Positions 9,381 to 17,812 of a stretch of 64,000 bases of DNA are shown here, in pieces. This stretch comes from Nodularia spumigena CCY9414 (GTDB taxonomy: Bacteria > Cyanobacteriota > Cyanobacteriia > Cyanobacteriales > Nostocaceae). Position numbers and translations under genes: made by a program. The notes beneath the pieces were generated by a model. That model did not search any database and was not told where the DNA came from. It saw only the letters and a list, made by a program, of their open reading frames with translations. Positions within the stretch are counted from its first letter, which is position 1. Every line of letters starts with the position of its first letter. The stretch covers positions 2,349,858-2,413,857 of the forward strand of contig NZ_CP007203.1 of NCBI RefSeq assembly GCF_000340565.2. The letters run 5' to 3'.

Positions 9381-9914
9381 CTAATCTGTTCCCCGCACAG
9401 GATAATTGTTTTTCAACACGAAATCGATGGCAGAAAGCATATCTGATATGGGTGGACGACCAAAAGGGGCGCTATTGACAGCAGCATAGGAAAGTGTGCC
9501 ATCAGGCTTAACTAAGAAAAAACCTGGTTCACAAAATAAGGGGGGTTCTTTCTCAAATGCACCTTTGGAAATATAAAGCCCCCAACTACGAAATAAATCT
9601 ATGCTGGCTTCATAGCCAATGGTGAGATTCTTAATTCCCCATTCTGAGATTGACTTTTGAGCGTCTGCTTGACTGTCTCCGCTAATAGCGATCGCTTCTA
9701 CCCCAAGTTTAGTAAAATCTTCAAGGAGACGTTCAAGTTCTGCAAGATAAGTTTGACAAATTGGGCAGAACCACCCCCGATAAAAAATAATTAATGTGAA
9801 GTTTTGGGGTTGCTGCTGAGAAAGTTGCCAAAGTTTACCATCCAGGGTTTTTACTTCCAATTCGGGAACTTGAGTACCAGTCAGCAATTTGGTTGTCTTT
9901 GTTGTATTTGTCAT
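9381..9914 (-). CDS. Peroxiredoxin-like (AhpC/TSA-fold) protein
   Basis: 177 residues with a thioredoxin fold. FYRGWFCPICQTYLAELERL (about 46-65) carries a CPIC motif in the position of the peroxidatic cysteine, followed by GVEAIAISGDSQADAQKSI and a FFLVKPDGTLSY segment. This is the redoxin/AhpC-TSA group of cyanobacteria, thought to reduce peroxides with thiols. It lies 121 bp downstream of the flavoprotein start in the same direction and 43 bp below the TVP38 gene, so all three probably share a transcript. Confidence 0.8.
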   Translation of the reverse strand: MTNTTKTTKLLTGTQVPELEVKTLDGKLWQLSQQQPQNFTLIIFYRGWFCPICQTYLAELERLLEDFTKLGVEAIAISGDSQADAQKSISEWGIKNLTIGYEASIDLFRSWGLYISKGAFEKEPPLFCEPGFFLVKPDGTLSYAAVNSAPFGRPPISDMLSAIDFVLKNNYPVRGTD

Positions 9915-9957
9915 TATTATTTATTTCTCACTTCTCAAATTAGTAATCAGTGCAGCT

Positions 9958-10806
9958 TTAATTCAGATTAATTTGTTGATTTTCGTCATTGTCTGTAGAT
10001 TCTAAAACTTCATCTTCTAAAGCCTTACGAGCAACTTTAGTAACATAAACTGTCACCGCAACTGTAGCAATAAAACCAATGATGCGAATTGCCCACTGTA
10101 CACCGGGGTTATCGGGTTGAGCCTCAGTACCGATTGTGGCAATGTTACTAGCTAAGGAGCCGATGTAAACATACATAATTGTGCCGGGAATCATCCCAAC
10201 GGAACCCAAAAAGTAATCTTTGAGAGAAACACCCGTTACGCCATAAGCATAGTTCAATAAGTTAAAGGGGAAGATAGGAGAAAGTCGCGTTAGCAGGACA
10301 ATTTTTAATCCTTCCCTACCCACAGCTTCATCAATCGCCCGAAATTTGTTATTTCCTGCAATTTTCTTCGCCACCCAACCCCTAGCCAAATAACGCCCGA
10401 CGAGGAAAGCGGCGGTGGCTCCGATGGTTGCACCAATGAAGACATAAAGTGAACCCATAACCACGCCAAAGACGACACCCGCACCGAGTGTGAGAATTGA
10501 CCCTGGTAAAAAGGCGACAGTAGCAACGATATACAGTAGGATAAATGCCAATGCTCCTACAGCACCCAAACCATCAATCCACTGCAAAGCATTTCGCAAC
10601 CAGATTTGGGGATTAAATCCTGAAGCATTTTGAGCAGATTCTTGTCCCCAAGCTGGTTCGGCGGTAAATATCAAAGCAACGCTAAATGCCATGAGCATCA
10701 GAAAAGCATATTTAACCAGCCTTTGCCAATTCTTCGTAAAGATATCTGCAATAGTGGGCTTTTGACGTTGGGGAAAGAACAAATTAGTTATTGCAGATTT
10801 TAACAT
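9958..10806 (-). CDS. TVP38/TMEM64 (DedA-superfamily) membrane protein
   Basis: 282 residues, five or six hydrophobic helices. The conserved core reads VATVAFLPGSILTLGAGVVF and GATIGATAAFLVGRYLARGW, the TVP38/SNARE-associated signature; RLSPIFPFNLLNYAYGVTGV follows. Proteins of this group are linked to lipid flipping and membrane homeostasis. A cytosolic leader of about 30 residues precedes the first helix. It is the first gene of the set with the peroxiredoxin-like and flavoprotein genes, an arrangement I have seen in other cyanobacteria. Confidence 0.85.
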   Translation of the reverse strand: MLKSAITNLFFPQRQKPTIADIFTKNWQRLVKYAFLMLMAFSVALIFTAEPAWGQESAQNASGFNPQIWLRNALQWIDGLGAVGALAFILLYIVATVAFLPGSILTLGAGVVFGVVMGSLYVFIGATIGATAAFLVGRYLARGWVAKKIAGNNKFRAIDEAVGREGLKIVLLTRLSPIFPFNLLNYAYGVTGVSLKDYFLGSVGMIPGTIMYVYIGSLASNIATIGTEAQPDNPGVQWAIRIIGFIATVAVTVYVTKVARKALEDEVLESTDNDENQQINLN

Positions 10807-10937
10807 AAGTAATTTCTCTCTATAAAATAGTTGTGTTTAAAGCTTTTTTAGCTAAGTGTGTTAAATTGTCAATTGCTGGAAATTTAGTATTATTTCCATC
10901 ATCCTGGAAATCACATCCAAATGCAAGTACTAACCCA

Positions 10938-10976
10938 GAATCCCCCGTTATTCATGCGGGGGAATGTGTCAAATAA
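10938..10976 (+). repeat. Solitary IS200/IS605-type right-end hairpin
   Basis: AATCCCCCGTTATTCATGCG continues into GGGGAATGTGTCAA: a CCCCCG/CGGGGG stem followed by a TGTCAA end, as at the right ends of IS200/IS605 elements. No transposase or TnpB lies next to it, so it is a relic or a short non-autonomous copy. It may also act as a transcription barrier between the TVP38 gene and the secreted protein gene. Confidence 0.4.
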
Positions 10977-10988
10977 AATTGGTATTAC

Positions 10989-11555
10989 CTATTGGAGTTT
11001 TGGGAATTTACCCATGAGGTGAGTGAAGGTAACTTTGCCGAATTCACCAGGCATTTGACCATAAGTTTTGTTATCTGCGTGGTAGGCAATTCCTAGCATT
11101 TGATAATTATTATTGGTGGGTACGGTAATAGTTGTAGTGACGTTGCCGCTATTATCTGCTCTGAACTCATTACTGGGAATGCCTCCTGCTGGCCCCATAT
11201 CCATGCCTATAACTTTTTTATTCACCCACCAGAAGGTATAAAGTCCATTAGGTACTAGGTTGCTGGCTTTGAGTGTTACTCTGTAACTGCCTCTAGAATT
11301 GCTGATGGGTGATGCGGAAACTTTAGCGTTAGCACTCAGCCACTTTTCTTTGGTAATACCATTTGGAGTACCGTCATTAGATGTCGGCATTAACATTCCC
11401 GATGCGGTTTGATTTTGTGCTATGAGAATTTGCGAAGTGTTGTTATTGTTGGTCAATCCTTTTTGCTGAGTTTCAATCTGATTTGCTTTGACAGGAGGCA
11501 ACACAGCAGTAGAGATGACAAGCATAGATAGGCTACCAAAAATTAGACGTTTCAT
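10989..11555 (-). CDS. Secreted protein of unknown function
   Basis: 188 residues from ATG 11555, chosen because AGGAG lies seven bases upstream and the product then begins MKRLIFGSLSMLVISTAV, a clean signal peptide with cleavage likely after PPVKA. An upstream in-frame start at 11579 would bury this signal. The mature part is a predicted beta-rich domain with YTFWWVNKKVIGMDMGPAGG and NNYQMLGIAYHADNKTYGQM near the end. The Met- and His-containing segments could bind copper, but no family is recognised. Probably periplasmic or extracellular. Confidence 0.65.
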   Translation of the reverse strand: MKRLIFGSLSMLVISTAVLPPVKANQIETQQKGLTNNNNTSQILIAQNQTASGMLMPTSNDGTPNGITKEKWLSANAKVSASPISNSRGSYRVTLKASNLVPNGLYTFWWVNKKVIGMDMGPAGGIPSNEFRADNSGNVTTTITVPTNNNYQMLGIAYHADNKTYGQMPGEFGKVTFTHLMGKFPKLQ

Positions 11556-12054
11556 ATTTAAAACTCCTGATTCAATCATTAAGTTGTGTGAATTTTGACC
11601 TCACCCAAATTGCCAGCATGAGGTATTAAGCTGAATTAATCACAATATCTATTGGAGCAAGAAATCTCTGGTTTCAAAAGTAGTCTAAACGCGAAGACTT
11701 TTTGGTGATTTCATGTCTTTCATTAATTATCTGGTGATTACAGACTTCATTAATAATACGAAGCTAAAATCAAAATGGATTTACTGAAAATTGATAAATG
11801 CAAAATTCATCAGATGGACTAGCTGAAAACCCTATTAATAGCAATATTACGAATTTTCGAGGTTAACAATTTCTGTGCTTTTTGACTCTATTATTTATAT
11901 ATTTATACACAAATATTGATGCCAAATACTTTGTATCGTCTCAATGTTTGCTCGTAGTCAGGACTTTAGTCCTGTTTTAGGGACTGAAGTCCCTACTACA
12001 AACTAATGGTGCGTTGCGCTACGCGACAACACACCCTACATAAAAGTTTTTGGG
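11556..12054. other. 500-bp spacer with dispersed palindromic repeats
   Basis: No gene seen. Positions 11952-12000 hold two adjacent hairpins (CAGGACTTTAGTCCTG and AGGGACTGAAGTCCCT), a dispersed repeat common in cyanobacterial spacers. 12007-12040 contain a second common repeat type (GCGTTGCGCTACGCGACAAC). The rest is A+T-rich and probably carries the promoter of the secreted-protein gene. Confidence 0.5.
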
Positions 12055-13068
12055 TTAAATTAAAGTGCCGCCACAACTAGAACCTGAGCCAGCCGTACAA
12101 CCATAACAGTAATGTGCAGTCCTGATTTCTGTAATTAAATCTAATGTGCCAGCAGCCAATAACTTAGCAACATTTAAGGTTTCGCCAGCATCAGTTTTTG
12201 AAGGCAAATTTTCCATTTGGTTAAAGTCGCAGTCATAGACATTACCCAAATAATCAATGGAAAGTTCATCTCTACACATTAAATGCTCAATGGTCGTAGA
12301 GTTGAAATGAGATTCTAAAAACTGGAGATAAGGTCTGTATAGCTTTTGGCGTTCTAAAGAAAACTTTGTGCGTCCAATGGGTAGGTTGGTAATTGCAAAC
12401 AAGTCATTAAAACTAATACCAAAATGTTCTTGTAAGAACATTTTATAATCTTGTTTAAGTTTAGCTTGATTGGGTGTGAGGGAAAAATTCTCAGAAGTGG
12501 GAATTTGCGGGTTATAAACTAAATCAAGGATTAAATTGGGGTCTTGACCATAGCCAAGACGGTTCAGCCATTGCAGAGCAAGAATTGAGGCATCATATAC
12601 ACCATTTCCTCGCATTTGATCAACGTTGTCTGAGAGATAGCAAGGCAGAGAAGCTACAATTCTGACTTGATTTTGAGCGCAATATTCGGGAATATCCCCA
12701 AAACCAGTTTCAAAATAAATAGTCAAGTTAGAGCGCACAATTACCTGTTTCCCATGCGATCGCGCTGCTTCTACAATTGGTTTAAAGCCATAGAGCATTT
12801 CGGGCGCGCCACCTGTCAGGTCTACAACTTTGATTTGGGGAAATTTCTCAATTAATTGAATTAATTGCTGGCAAATTTCCGGAGAAAGTTCTTCAGTGCG
12901 TTTGGGACTGGCTTCTACATGACAATGGCTACAAGCCAAATTACAACGTTTGCCCAAATTAAGTTGTAAAACAGTAATTGGGTTTTTTGTTAGGGGTAAA
13001 TTTAGCTTTTTTCTAAAAGGTGTGATGTCTGAATTTAAAGATAAAGGATTTACTTTTTGCTGAACCAT
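12055..13068 (-). CDS. arsS: Arsenosugar biosynthesis radical SAM protein ArsS
   Basis: 337 residues. The radical SAM cluster motif is in GKRCNLACSHCHVEASPKRT (CxxxCxxC). The C-terminal region MCRDELSIDYLGNVYDCDFN and the cysteine-rich tail HYCYGCTAGSGSSCGG are typical of ArsS, with the extra cysteines thought to bind an auxiliary cluster. ArsS transfers a 5'-deoxyadenosyl group to a methylated arsenical on the way to arsenosugars. It lies 48 bp downstream of the ArsM-like gene in the same direction, the standard pair. No ArsR repressor is beside them. Confidence 0.9.
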   Translation of the reverse strand: MVQQKVNPLSLNSDITPFRKKLNLPLTKNPITVLQLNLGKRCNLACSHCHVEASPKRTEELSPEICQQLIQLIEKFPQIKVVDLTGGAPEMLYGFKPIVEAARSHGKQVIVRSNLTIYFETGFGDIPEYCAQNQVRIVASLPCYLSDNVDQMRGNGVYDASILALQWLNRLGYGQDPNLILDLVYNPQIPTSENFSLTPNQAKLKQDYKMFLQEHFGISFNDLFAITNLPIGRTKFSLERQKLYRPYLQFLESHFNSTTIEHLMCRDELSIDYLGNVYDCDFNQMENLPSKTDAGETLNVAKLLAAGTLDLITEIRTAHYCYGCTAGSGSSCGGTLI

Positions 13069-13116
13069 TCTTAATCTTCATTCTGTGCTACAAAAAAACT
13101 AACTCAGGAATAATTA

Positions 13117-14085
13117 CTAACAACATCCACCACCATTGTAATGCCAATTTGAATCTGTAATCAGGATTTCTTCAGGAGCGGCTTTACCTAAATTACTAGC
13201 AGTTTTATCACATACCGCCGCAGGTACTCCCGATTGCAGAATATGTCCGGCTTGGTCATCAAAGAAGGGTGCTATTCCGGTGTAGATTGCTGTTTTACCT
13301 GTAAAAATACAAGCACCATCTTCAGGAATTGCGACTTTAAAAGCTACAGAATCGAGACTTTCTAGCAGCAAGTTTTCTGCTAAATTATAATTTTGGCGAT
13401 TCAGGAGACGGTAAGGACGACGCGCCCGGATTTCTACTTGACCAAAGCCCGCATTTACCAAATGTTCAATATACTGTTCGTAGGTCATTGCTCCCGATAG
13501 ACACATGGCGCGTAACCTGTCATCATTTTGCAGGTGTTCGGGAATAGGACGAGTCGCAATGGGATCACTCATCAGTAAGCGTCCGTTGGGCTTTAAAACT
13601 CGAAAGGTTTCCTGTAAAGCTAACTGCAAATCTGCGGGTTTAAATATATTAAATAGACAATTTTGTGCTACCACATCGACAGAAGCATCAGGAACCGGTA
13701 AAGCAAAGGCATCTCCTTCGCGAATTTCGACAAAATTAGGCTCAAACCAGTCATTTTCTTGAGCAGCCAGTTCTAAATTACGAGTCGCTGCTGACCGCAT
13801 AGCCTCCACTGGTTCAATCGCAATTACTGACCCTGGACGACGGGAGAAGTAAGCAAATTGCAGTGCTTCTAAGCCACCACCAACGCCTACATAAAGTACT
13901 GTGGGGTCGTTAGTTAGTTCTGTGGGATGTACGGTTGTACCGCAACCATAGTTCATTTCCTGCATCTGGGAGGAAATTTTGAGTCCTGGTAGTTGTAACG
14001 GACTGCTTTGGACGCAACATAATCCTACTTGTGGTGTTTCGGCGACTTCACTATAAAAGTTAGCGGTTGTTTCAAGATAAGTCAT
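13117..14085 (-). CDS. arsM: Arsenite methyltransferase of the arsenosugar pathway, ArsM-like
   Basis: 322 residues. The SAM-binding motif reads VLYVGVGGGLEALQFAYFSR, followed by DAFALPVPDASVDVVAQNCL and GRLLMSDPIATRP. Cysteines suitable for As(III) binding occur in VGLCCVQSS (N-terminal), NYGCGTT and the C-terminal GGGCC tail; the tail is characteristic of the ArsM partner of ArsS. I chose ATG 14085 (MTYLETTANFYSEVAE); the longer reading to 14109 needs a TTG start. Co-transcribed with arsS 48 bp downstream. Confidence 0.85.
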   Translation of the reverse strand: MTYLETTANFYSEVAETPQVGLCCVQSSPLQLPGLKISSQMQEMNYGCGTTVHPTELTNDPTVLYVGVGGGLEALQFAYFSRRPGSVIAIEPVEAMRSAATRNLELAAQENDWFEPNFVEIREGDAFALPVPDASVDVVAQNCLFNIFKPADLQLALQETFRVLKPNGRLLMSDPIATRPIPEHLQNDDRLRAMCLSGAMTYEQYIEHLVNAGFGQVEIRARRPYRLLNRQNYNLAENLLLESLDSVAFKVAIPEDGACIFTGKTAIYTGIAPFFDDQAGHILQSGVPAAVCDKTASNLGKAAPEEILITDSNWHYNGGGCC

Positions 14086-14328
14086 GATAATTTTTTGGTT
14101 GTATGACAAACGTGTGAGTTAGTTTCACGCAAAGCCGCAAAGGCGCAAAGAAGCAAGGTCTGAATTAGGGCTTTGTAGATTAATACGAAGCTGAAGCTAA
14201 AAAGGATCTAACCGCGAATACCATTTACTAGTAGTAATAAAATTAAGAGTATATATCAAACAAGTAGAAATCAGAATCGGGGTAATTACCCTCTCACGCC
14301 CAGCATTTCGCGGTTCTGTTGTCAAGAA
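14086..14328. repeat. Spacer with CGCAAAG short repeats
   Basis: Positions 14127-14160 carry imperfect copies of the CGCAAAG heptamer (GCAAAGCCGCAAAGGCGCAA), one of the short tandem repeats of Nostocales. No gene is visible in the remainder, which probably holds the arsM promoter. Confidence 0.5.
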
Positions 14329-14469
14329 TTACCCAGAAATTTGCCCGATACTATGCCAAATTATATCGCCTAAAATCCAGCAAAAAATGGCTGTGACAAA
14401 GAGAGCGATGGGCAAAGCCCCACCTCCGGCGATCGCCCACAGAATCAAGGTAGGTAATGGCAGTTTCAT
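14329..14469 (-). CDS. Small single-helix membrane protein, unknown
   Basis: A 46-residue product from ATG 14469, almost all one hydrophobic stretch (TLILWAIAGGGALPIALFVT, then AIFCWILGDIIWHS). AGGAG lies 12 bases upstream, a little far but usable. The open frame extends upstream to 14592, but that part is polar and rich in arginine and looks non-coding. It might be a small membrane regulator; no family is recognised and it could still be chance. Confidence 0.45.
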   Translation of the reverse strand: MKLPLPTLILWAIAGGGALPIALFVTAIFCWILGDIIWHSIGQISG

Positions 14470-14722
14470 GTATAAATGTTTCTCCTGCTCATCCCTTCGG
14501 CTACGGCTATTAAGAAGGCGATCGCAATCATTAACCACAAGCAACTCACAAACAAAGCTGAAGGATGTCACACTCAAAGCCACAATATGCACATTTTAAA
14601 ACACGTTCATTGAGTGTGAGCGTTTCTTTTTTAGTCCCACAGTTAGAACAAGTTTTATAACTGGGGTACAATCTATCAACAACCACAAGTGTTGAAGCAT
14701 ATATAAGACTCTTAAAACCCGG

Positions 14723-16993
14723 CTATTCGTCAATTTGACCAAGACGACGGATATTTAAAATGTCGCTCATTTTTTTAATTTGAGTAAACACTTGCTCTAG
14801 TTGCAAGCGATCGCGTATATCTATTCCTAAATCAATCAACGCTGGTTGACCAATAGAAGTTTTCACCTGTGCATGACGCACATTGATCCCCTGGTCACTC
14901 AAGCGGGATAAAATATCCTTTAATACTCCCACCCGGTCAAGGGCTTCGATTTGCACATTCACCGGGTAAGTCAGAGGACGGCTAATATGTTCAGTCGCTA
15001 AGTTCCAACTCACAGGTACTAAACGCTCATACTCCACAGTTTCGAGATTATTGCAGCCTTGGCGATGGATGGAAATTCCCCTACCGCGCGTCACCACACC
15101 AATAATCGGTTCACCGGGTATGGGGGTACAACACCCAGCGATATGATACACCAATCCTTCTACGCCAATAATGGGTGAATCACAAGGACGTGTGCTGTGG
15201 GGAGGTGCATCGCGGACAGTTTTTGATGTCGTTGGTAGTTCTTTTCCGGGAAATAGAGGAACAACGTTAGCAGGTTGTTGTCCTTTAGCTACTTCTCGCC
15301 AGCGATTTAGCACCAGGTTGAGAGTAATTTCACCGTAACCCAAACCGGCTAGTAAATCTTCGGCGCTGTGGTAGTTACACTTTTCCGCTACGGTTTGCAT
15401 TGCTTCTGATTTGAGCAAGTTATCAAAACCTGTTTTACCCAGTTCTTTTTCTAACAACTCTCGTCCACGAGCTACATTTTCATCGCGGCGCGATCGCTTG
15501 TACCATTGTTTAATCCGATACTTCGCTGCTGAACTTCTGGCAAAGTTCAACCAATCCAAACTGGGATGACTGTTCTTTTGGCTAATAATCTCCACAATCG
15601 CGCCATTTTGCAACCTGGTTGACAAAGGAACCATGCGACCATTCACTCGCGCCCCTGCACAGTGGTTGCCGACTTCTGTATGAATATGATAAGCAAAATC
15701 TATACACGTTGCACCAGGACTTAAAGGTACAACATCCCCCTTTGGGGTGAAGACATAGACATCATCTTCAAATAAATTGTCTTTGACACTATCAAGATAT
15801 TCTTGAGCGTCCTTAAGATCACTTTGCCATTCCAGCAGATGCCTTAACCAAGTAAACTTTTCATCTGCGTTGGTCAATTGGCTAGTAGAACCACCTGTTT
15901 CTTTATACTTCCAATGGGCTGCAATCCCATATTCAGCAACATGATGCATTTCTACAGTACGAATTTGGATCTCCAAAGGACGGCCACTCAGCCCAATTAC
16001 ACCAGTATGCAACGATTGGTAGCGGTTAGGCTTGGGCAATCCAATGTAATCCTTAAATCTAGAAGGAATCGGGCGAAAAGCATCATGAACTACTGCCAAA
16101 GCCCGATAGCATTCCTCATTGGTTTGGACTATAATCCGCAGGGCTGCCAAATCGTAAATTTCGTGAAATTCTTTTTGCTGCCTTTGCATTTTTTGATAAA
16201 TGCTATACAGGTGCTTAGGACGACCACTAATATCCTGACAGTGAATGCCGGCTTGCTGCAAACGCTCCCGCAACATATCTGTAGTTTTCGCCAATTTCTC
16301 TTCCCGCGCCGCCCGTTTTTCGGAAACATGATCCTGTATTTGGCGAAAAGCTTCGGGTTCGAGATATTTAAAAGACAAATCTTCCAGTTCCCATTTTATC
16401 CGCCACATTCCCAAACGATTTGCTAAGGGAGCAAAAATATCTCTGGTTTCTTGCGCGCTGCGGCGGCGACTGGATTCTGACATATATTGTAAAGTTCGCA
16501 TATTATGCAAACGGTCTGCCAGTTTCACCACAATTACCCGAATATCCTGCGCCATGGCCAAAAACATCCGCCGGAAGTTTTCTGCTTGGCTTTCAGTTTT
16601 GCTGGTGAAATTTATTTTAGACAACTTGGTGACACCTTCGACCAATTGCCGGACTTCTGGGCCAAAGTGTTCTTCTATTTGTTCGCTTGTGACATCTGTA
16701 TCTTCAACTACATCATGAAGAAATCCAGCTGCTATCATAGCAGGACTACCCCCCAAATCTCGCAGCAATCCAGCCACTGCTACGGGATGACTAATATACA
16801 GTTCTCCCGATTTGCGGTATTGTCCCTCATGCAGTTGATAAGCAAATTCAAATGCCTTACCAATTAATACTGCATCACTATACCTTCGATCTGCTTCGGC
16901 TTCGCCTTTATATGCTGACGACTCTCTTAAACATTTGTGAAGCCATTCCGGAAGGGCTAGTTCGGTTGTGGAATTTACAAGTATGCTGCTCAT
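14723..16993 (-). CDS. relA: Bifunctional (p)ppGpp synthetase/hydrolase, RelA/SpoT
   Basis: 756 residues from ATG 16993 (MSSILVNSTTELALPEWL); the open frame to 17050 adds 19 unlikely residues. Domains in order: HD hydrolase (YISHPVAVAGLLRDLG, LHDVVEDTDVTSEQ), synthetase (RFKDYIGLPKPNRYQSLHTG), TGS (VYVFTPKGDVVPLSPGATCI), a conserved-cysteine helical region (HIAGCCTPIPGEPIIG) and a C-terminal ACT domain (VNVQIEALDRVGVLKDILSR). Both the HD and the synthetase residues look intact, so it can probably make and degrade the alarmone of the stringent response. Monocistronic and divergent from patD. Confidence 0.93.
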   Translation of the reverse strand: MSSILVNSTTELALPEWLHKCLRESSAYKGEAEADRRYSDAVLIGKAFEFAYQLHEGQYRKSGELYISHPVAVAGLLRDLGGSPAMIAAGFLHDVVEDTDVTSEQIEEHFGPEVRQLVEGVTKLSKINFTSKTESQAENFRRMFLAMAQDIRVIVVKLADRLHNMRTLQYMSESSRRRSAQETRDIFAPLANRLGMWRIKWELEDLSFKYLEPEAFRQIQDHVSEKRAAREEKLAKTTDMLRERLQQAGIHCQDISGRPKHLYSIYQKMQRQQKEFHEIYDLAALRIIVQTNEECYRALAVVHDAFRPIPSRFKDYIGLPKPNRYQSLHTGVIGLSGRPLEIQIRTVEMHHVAEYGIAAHWKYKETGGSTSQLTNADEKFTWLRHLLEWQSDLKDAQEYLDSVKDNLFEDDVYVFTPKGDVVPLSPGATCIDFAYHIHTEVGNHCAGARVNGRMVPLSTRLQNGAIVEIISQKNSHPSLDWLNFARSSAAKYRIKQWYKRSRRDENVARGRELLEKELGKTGFDNLLKSEAMQTVAEKCNYHSAEDLLAGLGYGEITLNLVLNRWREVAKGQQPANVVPLFPGKELPTTSKTVRDAPPHSTRPCDSPIIGVEGLVYHIAGCCTPIPGEPIIGVVTRGRGISIHRQGCNNLETVEYERLVPVSWNLATEHISRPLTYPVNVQIEALDRVGVLKDILSRLSDQGINVRHAQVKTSIGQPALIDLGIDIRDRLQLEQVFTQIKKMSDILNIRRLGQIDE

Positions 16994-17117
16994 ACAATTA
17001 CGGTTTAAAGGATCGGTAGATAAGTCAGAGATGTACGCAACGGATAGCATCGTGGACAGACAATGCTATCTGCAAGAGATCAGTTAAAAAATGAGAATGA
17101 TTTTCTAATGGTCTATG

Positions 17118-17131
17118 GTAGTCATCCATAC
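17118..17131. promoter_or_regulatory. NtcA-type binding site upstream of patD
   Basis: GTA-N8-TAC (GTAGTCATCCATAC) lies 151 bp upstream of the patD start and 124 bp upstream of relA. This is the consensus for NtcA, the nitrogen-control regulator of cyanobacteria. A clear TAN3T box at the usual 22-23 bp downstream is not seen, so which gene it serves and whether it activates is open. Confidence 0.45.
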
Positions 17132-17281
17132 TGGGATTAAAAAATCATAGGTGGAAAAATCCATTTATTGCAAATCAAACCTCAAAACGTAACTTGAGGC
17201 TTATAGTTTTAATAACAAGTTGAAAAAGTTTATTGTAAAAGATAATTTTCTTGAAATTAATACTATCTTAACTAGCACTGA

Positions 17282-17635
17282 ATGTCTCTAAATCTTGAGA
17301 AATATCAGACTCTAGCAACTTTGCTAGAGCAAGTACGCTCTGATACCACCGCTACCCAAGTCAATGCACCTGAACTGCGAAAGGGTGTAACCTTGTTGCA
17401 GCAAGTGTTTCGCCAGGAGATTGTCCCTTTGCCTGATGGAAGTTCGCGAGTACAATCCTATCGGACAGAGATCAGTAAACAGATGCGTTTGTTGGAAATT
17501 GATGTCATGTTTCTCCAAGGATCGCGGCAAGCAGCGACTGCCGAAGCGAGGCTGAAGACCATAGGCGATCGCCTGTCTACTCTCATTCAATACTGTGAAG
17601 CTATTCTCCAGCAAGAACCAGAGGAGGAAAAATAA
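17282..17635 (+). CDS. patD: Heterocyst-frequency control protein, PatD-like
   Basis: 117 residues, all helical, with YRTEISKQMRLLEIDVMFLQ in the centre and RLKTIGDRLSTLIQYCEAIL near the end. The length and this central block match my memory of PatD, an NtcA-regulated protein that tunes heterocyst frequency in Anabaena and affects FtsZ assembly. An NtcA-type site at 17118-17131 supports this. No signal peptide or membrane segment. Identification by memory, so the symbol is provisional. Confidence 0.6.
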   Translation: MSLNLEKYQTLATLLEQVRSDTTATQVNAPELRKGVTLLQQVFRQEIVPLPDGSSRVQSYRTEISKQMRLLEIDVMFLQGSRQAATAEARLKTIGDRLSTLIQYCEAILQQEPEEEK

Positions 17636-17712
17636 CAATTCTTTACCTTTTGCTCTACTTCTGACATCATCTCATTTTCGGCTGGTAATTGAAAGTTATT
17701 TTTGTAACAAGT

Positions 17713-17773
17713 TGGGGAATGGGGAATGGGGAGTGGGGAGTGGGGAGTGGGAAATGGGGAGTGGGGAACAGGT
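17713..17773. repeat. GGGGAGT heptanucleotide tandem repeat
   Basis: About eight copies of a GGGGAGT/GGGGAAT heptamer follow patD. This is the short tandemly repeated repetitive sequence typical of Nostocales spacers. No coding potential is credible here despite open frames. Confidence 0.8.
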
Positions 17774-17812
17774 TGGGAGGTAAAATGTGGGGATATTTAG
17801 TAATTCGTAATC

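Noticed and set aside
17700-17775. CRISPR array or coding frame over the GGGGAGT repeats
   Set aside because: Repeats are contiguous heptamers without spacers; the frames are artefacts. No CRISPR array was found anywhere in the window.
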